A stretch of 53,344 nucleotides of DNA. It comes from Bacteroidales bacterium. Lineage in GTDB: Bacteria > Bacteroidota > Bacteroidia > Bacteroidales > ML635J-15. The notes below the pieces were generated by a model. It did not search any database. It had not been told where the DNA came from and saw only the letters and a program-made list of their open reading frames with translations. The stretch lies in assembly GCA_017994175.1 (NCBI GenBank), contig JAGOLH010000014.1, forward strand, positions 1 through 53,344. The letters run 5' to 3'. Positions 24,945-32,002 of the stretch are shown piece by piece (within the stretch, counting starts at the first letter, position 1; every line of letters begins with the position of its first letter). The position numbers and the translations under genes are program-made.

Positions 24945-26795
24945 TCAGCGTGAAACTACAAATTTTAATGTGCGGATATTTCCACGATCAGCAAAACGAA
25001 TAAAATATAATCCTTCGGGTAAGGAATGGATGTTTACAAACTCTGTATTATACGATTCCAGGCAAAGCCTTCCTGAAATATCATAAATGGCGCATTTGTC
25101 AGGAGATTGACCATTGGTATTTCGAATTGAAATAGCATTGGTTGCCGGATTCGGAAACAATGTATAATTATCGGTATTCTGAGGTTTTACCCATGAAGGA
25201 TCTGGGTTCACTCCAAAAACTGGTCGCACCATAATGGCTCCCGGTAAAGAAGATGATATCCAATCTCCTTGTGTATTGTAAAACAAGTGTTGCGATGCAT
25301 CCCGGTTAACATCAAAGCCAACATTAAGCATGTCGTCGGTAGTTTTAATCCATCCTATGTAGAATGTTCCCGTGATCAGCAATGGGGTATCAAGAGCATA
25401 ATACACAAATTCGTTAATACTGTCGGAATACACAGGTCGTACTCCCAGCTGTTTAGCGAGCGTGTCGCCCGGAACGCCTTCTTCGTCATCCCATACCGTA
25501 AAGAAAAAGTAATGGATATTTCCCTCATCGAGCACCTGATTGAAAAAGATATACGCACCGCGGAGTGTGTCGTTTTGCAGGGGAGTAAACTGCAATGCTA
25601 CTGCAGAGCCGGTAGTTCCCTGTCCGGTAATCCCGTATCCTTTTTCAGCGGAACCATCGTCGTAGGAATAGTAGTTGTAAAACGTCTGGTAGTAACAAAT
25701 GGTGTCGTTCCACCGGAATGGCCTACGTGCCAGTGTGGTATCAGTTTTAATGAAACCTTTAAGCTCGAACCTCGCTGAATCGACTGTTCCCGAGTTGAAC
25801 GTGTAATTTACATTCTTAGCATATGATAGCGTGCTAAAAGGTAAAATATTTTCACTGTCGTCGAGATTAGAAAACCCAGTCCCATTTCCCCAAACATCTT
25901 TTATTAGCAGTTGGCGATTAATGTTTTGCGTAGTAGGACCATTGTTTTTGTAAACATAAACCAGTGAATCAATGGTATTTAATGAAGCAATTGGTTCAAA
26001 GTGATTCCATGGCGCACTTTCGAAATCTTTTATCATGCTCGAGAAATAACTTATAAACGCAACATCCTGAGTTATCGTGTCGTTTTGATTACGTGCTGTG
26101 TCGAGCCTGATATAATCGATGTTCCAGCAGTCGGCGTTCGAAATCCAGGACGGTTCGTAGTTACTGCTGATGCTTGCATGGTTTTTAAACCTGAACTGGA
26201 ATCCTTTTTTTAGAAGCCACTCCTGCGTTATTGGAATGAGTACCAAACGAAACGAATCCATAGCAACACCTCCGTCGGCCTGCCAAACACTTGTCCAGGT
26301 AGTATCGGGGGTAGTAAATTCCAGAACAAGCGAATCGCCAACATCAGGTTTATTCCCATAGCCTCCGCACTGATAGTAAAAACTTAGATATACCGAATCG
26401 GCAGCAGTGTAGTTGAGGTTAATTGGCCGGGATGTTAAACATTCTGCAGCCGAACTTACCGTTGAAGACAAAAAGGAATAAACAGCCCCTACTGAATCGA
26501 GAACATCGAGTGTAGCTACTCCAATGGAAATGGGGTCTTTTGCATAACCGTCGTTAATAAATGCATTTTTATCGATCCATAAATCAGAACTGGGAAAAAC
26601 AACAGAGTTTGCAAAATCATCGTAAAAAGGCAGTTCCAATGTGTCAGAGTCCATCGTTTCTTTAGTGTTCATTCCCGAAAAGTATGTCCTGCTATAGGTT
26701 ACCAGCGATGAAGGAACTACGTCGATAAGAACTTCCTGTGTGAACGCAATCAACGAAAAGGCAAAACTTGTCAGTATTAGAAAGCATTTCTTCAT
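24945..26795 (-). CDS. Secreted protein with T9SS type A sorting domain
   Basis: 616 residues. Signal peptide 1-19 (M-K-K-C-F-L-I-L-T..., ending F-T-Q). Near 54-60 it has L-P-F-Y-D-D-F-A-N, a motif at the start of jelly-roll/MAM-like modules in Bacteroidota secreted proteins. The middle alternates Asp/Thr/Tyr-rich strands (V-Y-L-S-F-Y-Y-Q-C-G-G-Y-G; C-Y-Y-Q-T-F-Y-N-Y-Y-S-Y-D-D-G-S-A-E). The C-terminal 75 residues are a type A sorting domain (L-F-P-N-P-A-T-N, ending L-K-F-V-V-S-R). No catalytic motif recognised; probably a surface or matrix protein. It lies between a PASTA gene and rluD and is co-transcribed with both. Confidence 0.82.
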   Translation of the reverse strand: MKKCFLILTSFAFSLIAFTQEVLIDVVPSSLVTYSRTYFSGMNTKETMDSDTLELPFYDDFANSVVFPSSDLWIDKNAFINDGYAKDPISIGVATLDVLDSVGAVYSFLSSTVSSAAECLTSRPINLNYTAADSVYLSFYYQCGGYGNKPDVGDSLVLEFTTPDTTWTSVWQADGGVAMDSFRLVLIPITQEWLLKKGFQFRFKNHASISSNYEPSWISNADCWNIDYIRLDTARNQNDTITQDVAFISYFSSMIKDFESAPWNHFEPIASLNTIDSLVYVYKNNGPTTQNINRQLLIKDVWGNGTGFSNLDDSENILPFSTLSYAKNVNYTFNSGTVDSARFELKGFIKTDTTLARRPFRWNDTICYYQTFYNYYSYDDGSAEKGYGITGQGTTGSAVALQFTPLQNDTLRGAYIFFNQVLDEGNIHYFFFTVWDDEEGVPGDTLAKQLGVRPVYSDSINEFVYYALDTPLLITGTFYIGWIKTTDDMLNVGFDVNRDASQHLFYNTQGDWISSSLPGAIMVRPVFGVNPDPSWVKPQNTDNYTLFPNPATNAISIRNTNGQSPDKCAIYDISGRLCLESYNTEFVNIHSLPEGLYFIRFADRGNIRTLKFVVSR

Positions 26796-26820
26796 AGGTC
26801 AAAAAATTATAGGCATCACT

Positions 26821-27606
26821 CTAAAAGGCAGCCGTGTCGCGCGACAACCAGATATCAACATTAGAACCCAAATTTATAGTATTTATTGTATCAGGCATAG
26901 GAGATTGGCGATATACTCGTGCTTCTGCTGAGTCTCTTTTTGTTCTGATACTTTTATCGTAAACCACAGCCCCAACATTGAGGAATTCATCAAGAAGCTT
27001 ATTGTAAGCTTGATTATATGACATGTTAATTAAATTGGGTACTGTCGCTCTTTCATCGCTTAAGCCAATGCCAAGCACAAGGTCGATACGCGATCCTTTT
27101 TTAATTTTTGTTCCTGGTTCAATTTCACGACCTTTGTATAATTGCCTTATCACCACGTTTTCGGCGATATCAGGAACATATTTCAGATTTCCGGCAACCA
27201 GTCCGTAAGTTTCGAGCAAGGCATGAGCCTGTCGAAGGGAAACACCCTCCAGAGTTGGCATTTGAACGGTTTCGTCGGATGTAGAGTTGACAATCAGATA
27301 AATAGTTCTGCCTTCTTTTACTTTAAACCCGGCCACAGGGTTTTGTTCAGCAACAGCACCCTTATCCACTTCGTCAGAAAAAACTGAATCGGTAATTACA
27401 AACTGAAAATTATTATCATCGCACAATTCCTCCGCTTCCTTCATACTCAACCCAACCAAATCTGGTACGGTAACCGACTCTCCGTGATCGGTATATATTC
27501 GAAGAAAAAACAAAACTATCCAAGCCAAAACAATAGTAATGGCAACCGCCAATCCAACGTTAATCCAAAGCAGTTTGCTTTTTAACAGACTTAATAATTT
27601 ACTCAT
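26821..27606 (-). CDS. PASTA-domain membrane protein
   Basis: 261 residues. One N-terminal membrane helix (about 13-35), then three extracytoplasmic PASTA domains (about 43-107, 112-178 and 186-256), each opening with V-P-D-L-V-G-L-S / M-P-T-L-E-G-V-S / V-P-N-L-I-N-M-S and ending near Q-N/Q-S-P. PASTA domains bind muropeptides or unlinked peptidoglycan. Unlike Gram-positive PknB there is no kinase domain, as usual for Bacteroidota homologues found next to rluD. It heads the minus-strand unit with the T9SS protein and the pseudouridine synthase. Confidence 0.9.
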   Translation of the reverse strand: MSKLLSLLKSKLLWINVGLAVAITIVLAWIVLFFLRIYTDHGESVTVPDLVGLSMKEAEELCDDNNFQFVITDSVFSDEVDKGAVAEQNPVAGFKVKEGRTIYLIVNSTSDETVQMPTLEGVSLRQAHALLETYGLVAGNLKYVPDIAENVVIRQLYKGREIEPGTKIKKGSRIDLVLGIGLSDERATVPNLINMSYNQAYNKLLDEFLNVGAVVYDKSIRTKRDSAEARVYRQSPMPDTINTINLGSNVDIWLSRDTAAF

Positions 27607-27894
27607 AGACCAAAAACAACTCGGTAAAAATAATCAATTATCAGAAATTCAAAATACACTATCAGCTATTTATTTAATAATTGCACCACGAAAAAATCAA
27701 GTGCTGCCCGAAGGTTAATTGGGGCTGTCATTTGAAACTGTAAAACATGTTTTAGTTCGCTTTTACGTTGAAAATTTTATTATCTTGCAACATTATAAGT
27801 TCAGTTAAATCGTGAATAAATATTGTAATTGGCTATTCGCATTTTTCATTGAAAAGACTGGAAATACTTTGATTAAACTTTAAACAGACATATT

Positions 27895-28290
27895 ATGAAG
27901 AACATTTTTGCGGTTTTAGTTACAGTTGCTATTTTATTTGGCAGTATATCGGTAATGGCTCAAAGTAAAACACTTCAGGGTGGGAGCTCCGACCAGAATA
28001 ATCCTCCGAAGGAACAGGAGCAGACAGTAGTTAAGAACACCAACTGCGAAAAGACAGTTGTCAAATATGAAAAATTTGCTACACGGTATTTGAAAATTGC
28101 CCGTACATTCGAACTTAACCCGAAAAATAAAGCTTTGATTAATTCTGCGGCAAAGTTAACTTCACAGGCTGCTACGTGGGGCACGAGGATTTCATCACTA
28201 ACATCCTGCGGCGACACTTATCAGCAACGTATTAAAGCCGCCCAGAAAAAGGTGAACGAAGCATCGAAAATAATACAAAAGTTGCAGTAG
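27895..28290 (+). CDS. Small exported protein, unknown function
   Basis: 131 residues. Clear signal peptide ending V-M-A-Q (residue 22). After a Gln/Asn/Pro-rich linker the mature protein is helical and Lys/Ala-rich, with two cysteines (T-N-C-E-K near 50 and T-S-C-G-D near 103) that could form a disulphide in the periplasm, and a coiled-coil-like C-terminus (Q-R-I-K-A-A-Q-K-K-V-N-E-A-S-K-I-I-Q-K-L-Q). The gene stands alone between a divergent and a convergent unit. I do not recognise a family. Confidence 0.7.
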   Translation: MKNIFAVLVTVAILFGSISVMAQSKTLQGGSSDQNNPPKEQEQTVVKNTNCEKTVVKYEKFATRYLKIARTFELNPKNKALINSAAKLTSQAATWGTRISSLTSCGDTYQQRIKAAQKKVNEASKIIQKLQ

Positions 28291-28296
28291 CGAGTT

Positions 28297-28938
28297 CTAA
28301 TTTTTCCGCGCCAGCATAATTCCATCACGAATCGGAATTACTATTTTTTCAAAACTTTTATCTTCTCTTATCAGTTGATTAAACCTAATAATTCCTTGGG
28401 TCATTTTATCTCTTGCACCATTAGCGTGTCCTGTTTTTCCATCCCAAAGTACATTGTCGGTTATAAGGTATCCACCTTTACTAATACGATCTTTAAGTAA
28501 AACAAACAAGTCAGGGTAAGTTGATTTTTCGGAATCGAGGTATACTATATCGAATATCATGTCCATTCGGGGAATGATCTGAAGCGCATCGCCCACTATA
28601 AAGTTTATTTTATTGTTTAGACCAGCCCGCTCAAAGTATTTTTTACATATCGGCTCTAATTCTTCATTAATCTCTATAGTATGAAGCATCGCTTTTTTTT
28701 CCAATCCGCGAGCAATACAAATAGCCGAATAGCCCGTGAAGGTGCCAACTTCGAGTGCATTTACCGGCTTAATCATTTGGCAGAGCATGGTCAGTAATTT
28801 TCCCTGAAGATTGCCTGAAAGCATTCGTGGGTGTACGGTTTTTAAATGTGTTTCCCTCGATAAGTCGTAAAGGATCTGATCTTCTGCATCGCAAAAAGTT
28901 TCAAGATAGTTCTCAAGTTCTTCAGGTAAAATAGACAT
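28297..28938 (-). CDS. Class I SAM-dependent O-methyltransferase (caffeoyl-CoA OMT / TrmR type)
   Basis: 213 residues. Methyltransferase family 3: the glycine-rich SAM site A-L-E-V-G-T-F-T-G-Y-S-A-I-C-I-A-R-G (about 61-78), acidic post-II E-I-N near 91, metal-site D-I-V-Y-L-D-S-E-K (about 129-137), and D-N-V-L-W-D-G-K. Members methylate catechols or, as TrmR/YrrM, tRNA 5-hydroxyuridine; the bacterial gene context without phenolic metabolism leans to tRNA or small-molecule methylation, but this is unresolved. It begins 3 nt after the M16 peptidase stop, so the two are coupled. Confidence 0.88.
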   Translation of the reverse strand: MSILPEELENYLETFCDAEDQILYDLSRETHLKTVHPRMLSGNLQGKLLTMLCQMIKPVNALEVGTFTGYSAICIARGLEKKAMLHTIEINEELEPICKKYFERAGLNNKINFIVGDALQIIPRMDMIFDIVYLDSEKSTYPDLFVLLKDRISKGGYLITDNVLWDGKTGHANGARDKMTQGIIRFNQLIREDKSFEKIVIPIRDGIMLARKN

Positions 28939-28941
28939 GGC

Positions 28942-30162
28942 TTAGCTATAAATCAGGGTTGATAATTTTTCGGGGTAAAGCACTTCGTTGGCTGCGTCCA
29001 TTAAATCGTTTGCGGTAATCTGATCGATTTTAGAGAACATTGCGCCAATATCCTCAACCTCGTTGAATAAAAGATAGCTTTTACCAATGCTAAGCATTAG
29101 GTTTGAGTGTATTTCGAATCCAAGTGCCAACTGACCCATGATTTGTTTCTTTGCTTTCGATAATTGCAATGTTCCAAGCCGATTGTTACAAAGCGTACTG
29201 ATTTCTTTTTCGATTAAATGCCGGCATTTCGAAATATTTTTTTCATCGGTACCATAATACAGCATAAAGCTACCTGTTTCGGTATAAGGAGTATATACTG
29301 ACTCGATATTATAGGTGATGCCATGTTTTTCGCGTAATAATAAATTCAACCGGGAATTCATTGCTGGGCCCGCCAAAATATTTGATAACACTATTAGGGC
29401 AAGGCGCTTATCATTGCAATATGAGTAAGCTGTATTTCCCATAAGGCAATGTGCTTGATACGTGTTGAAAGAATGAGTTATGGTAAACCTTTTACTCTGA
29501 ATAAATTTTTCTCTTTTTGAATTTCGGGTACTTTTAGTGTTTGTTTGAAGCGTATTCTGGCAAAGAGATAGAAGTTTTTTGAAGCTGATATTTCCCACAC
29601 TGGTGAAAACAATATTATCGGTGCTGAAACACCTTTTGATATATTTTTCTATCTGACTGACTTGAATCGATTTAACTGTATTTTCAGTCCCCAGAATCGA
29701 TTTTCCCAATTCATGATTTTCGAAAAGCAACGACTCGAATTCATCGAAAATAAGCTCTGAGGGGTTGTCTTTGTAAGAGTTGATTTCGTCGCAGATAACA
29801 AACTTTTCTTTTTGCAGTTCTTTTGCGGGGAACACTGAATTAAATACAATGTCGTTCAGTAACTCGATAGCACGTGGGTAATACTCAGAAAGGAAACTGG
29901 CATACAGTGCAGTTTCTTCTTTGGTTGTGTAGGCATCCAATTCCCCACCCACATCGTCGAGCCGGCTTAGAATATGAAAAGCTTTTCGCTTATGTGTCCC
30001 TTTAAAAAGCATGTGCTCGGTAAGATGCGCAATTCCGCTCTCATCGTTATTCTCATCCCTTGTCCCTGCATTGATAATGAAACCGCAGTGAGATACAGGC
30101 GAATTAGTAACCAAATGTATTACCCTGATACCGTTGCTAAGTGTAGCAATGTTAAATTCCAT
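28942..30162 (-). CDS. M16-family zinc metallopeptidase (insulinase/PqqL-like)
   Basis: 406 residues from the ATG at 30162; an upstream in-frame TTG at 30171 is less likely. Inverted zinc motif H46-L-T-E49-H50, with the third ligand Glu126 exactly 76 residues after His50 (C-D-E-I-N-S-Y), the spacing of active M16 enzymes. The C-terminal half is the non-catalytic M16C repeat, with the expected R-x-x-Y-like segment around H-G-I-T-Y-N-I-E-S-V-Y. No signal peptide, so probably cytosolic peptide turnover. Located between the EEP nuclease gene (18 nt) and the O-methyltransferase gene (3 nt). Confidence 0.9.
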   Translation of the reverse strand: MEFNIATLSNGIRVIHLVTNSPVSHCGFIINAGTRDENNDESGIAHLTEHMLFKGTHKRKAFHILSRLDDVGGELDAYTTKEETALYASFLSEYYPRAIELLNDIVFNSVFPAKELQKEKFVICDEINSYKDNPSELIFDEFESLLFENHELGKSILGTENTVKSIQVSQIEKYIKRCFSTDNIVFTSVGNISFKKLLSLCQNTLQTNTKSTRNSKREKFIQSKRFTITHSFNTYQAHCLMGNTAYSYCNDKRLALIVLSNILAGPAMNSRLNLLLREKHGITYNIESVYTPYTETGSFMLYYGTDEKNISKCRHLIEKEISTLCNNRLGTLQLSKAKKQIMGQLALGFEIHSNLMLSIGKSYLLFNEVEDIGAMFSKIDQITANDLMDAANEVLYPEKLSTLIYS

Positions 30163-30180
30163 CGTATGCAAAATCAGGGA

Positions 30181-31443
30181 TTAATGTTTCACTATTTTGA
30201 ATGTCTGAACAGCCTCCGGACTTTCGACATGCAACAGGTACAACCCTGATGGGAATGCCGATAGGTTGACTTGAATTGCAGCAGAGTTGCACAAAAACAG
30301 TCGCTCAGTAAAAATCAAATTCCCGGTGATATCGAATATCCGGATAGATGTCTGTTGTGCAGAAGTAGCCATAAGTTGAACATATAAGAATTCCTTTACC
30401 GGATTATTGTAGGTTACAAGGGGTTTATTTGCTGAAGGCATTGGTATATCGTTTGAAGCACCTACAACGAAATCAGCGTAAACCGGCAGGTGGTCGCTCA
30501 TACCCACCAATGCATTCAATACGTTCGAAGGAACACTGTTGTTGTTTCCGTTGTTTATCGATTCATTGAAGTGAAGGCCATCCTGTCCAAGCGTTGCATA
30601 AGAGTCTTCGATATACTTTACTCCTGAGGCTCCGGAAATAATATCATCATCCACCAACATGATATCGAACCTGTCGTCCATTCCGCCACTTGCCTTGCAG
30701 TCATCGCCCTGACTGCTGGTAGATTGTGTGTGGTAATTGCGGAAACTGTAATTGTTGTTCCATGCACCTAACTGGTTTATTGGGTCGTAGAAACGATATT
30801 CGAAATTGCTGCTGTTTATAAGTTTCTGAAACCCCGTTTCTGTGCTCGAGTAAATATTCAAATCGCCAAGAAAAATGAAGTTGTCATTGCCCCCCATTTC
30901 ATCAATTTTACTCATTACCGAGTCGATCATCTGGGCTCTTTCAGCAATATCATCATCGTAGGACCCGGCTTTAAGATGCGCAGGTATTACATACACATAT
31001 ACGGCAGGGTTGGTGTTTTTAACTCGGAGTTTATATATATTGAAATCACGGGCTGCATCGGTATTGATGTTATACAACTCATAATCTTCGTAAAACTTGT
31101 TTTTGTTGAAAAATAAAAAGCTGGTCAGACTTCCCGAACCATAAGGGTAAGCCGTGCTGATATAATAGTTCCTTCCATCTGAGTTTAACACACTGCCTTT
31201 AAGCCGGTAGTTGGTAGCATTATCTCCTTTTACCTCGTTGAAGGCAATGATATCGGGCAGGGTATATGCAATTATTGTTTTCAGGTAGGCATCCTTGGTA
31301 TCAACGTTGTTGTTAGAATTTGTACAATAGCTATTATACAGATTGTAATATAGTAAATTATAGGTCATTACCCTGATTGTATCCTGAGCCGCGGCAAAAA
31401 GGCAAAAAGAACTCAGTAACAACACAAAAGAAATTTTTTTCAT
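30181..31443 (-). CDS. Secreted endonuclease/exonuclease/phosphatase (EEP) protein with T9SS type A sorting domain
   Basis: 420 residues from the ATG at 31443 (signal peptide M-K-K-I-S-F-V-L-L-L, ending A-A-A-Q). The frame stays open to 31542 but the extra 33 residues overlap the upstream regulator gene and are not expected to be translated. EEP fold motifs in order: R-V-M-T-Y-N-L-L, A-F-N-E-V-K, I-P-A-H-L-K-A-G, F-L-G-D-L-N-I-Y and S-D-H-L-P-V-Y, giving the Glu, His and Asp metal and catalytic residues of DNase I-like enzymes. The last ~75 residues form a sorting domain (F-P-S-G-L-Y-L-L-H, ending K-I-V-K-H). It probably degrades extracellular DNA, RNA or phosphoesters on the cell surface. 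Confidence 0.86.
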   Translation of the reverse strand: MKKISFVLLLSSFCLFAAAQDTIRVMTYNLLYYNLYNSYCTNSNNNVDTKDAYLKTIIAYTLPDIIAFNEVKGDNATNYRLKGSVLNSDGRNYYISTAYPYGSGSLTSFLFFNKNKFYEDYELYNINTDAARDFNIYKLRVKNTNPAVYVYVIPAHLKAGSYDDDIAERAQMIDSVMSKIDEMGGNDNFIFLGDLNIYSSTETGFQKLINSSNFEYRFYDPINQLGAWNNNYSFRNYHTQSTSSQGDDCKASGGMDDRFDIMLVDDDIISGASGVKYIEDSYATLGQDGLHFNESINNGNNNSVPSNVLNALVGMSDHLPVYADFVVGASNDIPMPSANKPLVTYNNPVKEFLYVQLMATSAQQTSIRIFDITGNLIFTERLFLCNSAAIQVNLSAFPSGLYLLHVESPEAVQTFKIVKH

Positions 31444-31458
31444 GACTCCAGTTTGCCG

Positions 31459-31466
31459 CAAAGGTA
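31459..31466 (-). promoter_or_regulatory. -7 promoter element before the secreted EEP nuclease
   Basis: The minus strand reads TACCTTTG, a perfect TAnnTTTG box 15 nt upstream of the ATG at 31443. No -33 TTTG at standard spacing. It implies an own promoter for the nuclease-M16-methyltransferase run, supporting the 31443 start. Confidence 0.5.
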
Positions 31467-31519
31467 ATGATTTAAATGTCGCTCCGTTATAAATGAAGAA
31501 AATCCAAACGAAAAGGTAA

Positions 31520-31891
31520 TTAGTCGGTTTTTTGAAGGTCATTTTTTAAGTCCTTTAAAAACCCTTGTATTACAGGATCGTGCTGCTTTAGAAATTTATC
31601 GAACACCTCAATAAAACGCTTTCCCTGAGGGGTAAGAGCAGAACTGCCACCGGCAGCCCCACCTCTTTGGCGGTCAATCAAATCGAAGCCAAGTATTTCT
31701 TCTATTCTACGCAGATTGTCCCATGTTTTTCGATACGACAACCCCAACTGCTCAATGGCCAGCTTTAATGAACCTGTCTCTTCAATTTTTTTTAGTAATC
31801 TATATTTGCCTTCACCAAGCACCCCTTCACCATTTTCAGTCTCAAGCCAAATTTTGTACTTGAATTTAAGTTCCGAAAAATCAGTACTCAT
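31520..31891 (-). CDS. ModE-type winged-helix transcriptional regulator, DNA-binding domain only
   Basis: 123 residues. The LysR-type winged HTH of ModE: G-K-Y-R-L-L-K-K-I-E-E-T-G-S-L-K-L-A-I-E (about 27-46), L-S-Y-R-K-T-W-D-N-L-R-R-I-E (50-63) and R-Q-R-G-G-A-A-G-G-S-S-A-L-T (74-87), the hallmark ModE wing. E. coli ModE adds two C-terminal molybdate-binding (Mop) domains; these are absent, and no molybdate transport gene lies nearby. It may sense something else or act as a simple repressor. Located 76 nt before the EEP nuclease on the same strand. A perfect -7 box and a small inverted repeat precede it. Confidence 0.86.
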   Translation of the reverse strand: MSTDFSELKFKYKIWLETENGEGVLGEGKYRLLKKIEETGSLKLAIEQLGLSYRKTWDNLRRIEEILGFDLIDRQRGGAAGGSSALTPQGKRFIEVFDKFLKQHDPVIQGFLKDLKNDLQKTD

Positions 31892-31914
31892 GTCGTTTGT
31901 TTTTGAATATTAAC

Positions 31915-31943
31915 CAAAGTTAACGAAATTACGAAATACGTAA
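31915..31943 (-). promoter_or_regulatory. Promoter -7 box and possible operator of the ModE-type regulator
   Basis: The minus strand has TAACTTTG at 31922-31915, a perfect TAnnTTTG box 23 nt before the ATG at 31891. Just upstream, TTACG (31929-31933) and CGTAA (31939-31943) form an inverted repeat with a 5-nt spacer, plus a repeated ACGAAAT. This is a plausible autoregulatory operator, unproven. Confidence 0.4.
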
Positions 31944-32002
31944 GTCATTAAAAACATCTTTTTGTTTGATTATCTTTATTGGAATTTTAAAGACAATTTC
32001 TT

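Noticed and set aside
31444..31542. 33-residue N-terminal extension of the secreted EEP nuclease
   Set aside because: It overlaps the 3' end of the ModE-type gene and places residues before a clear signal peptide; a -7 box lies inside it.
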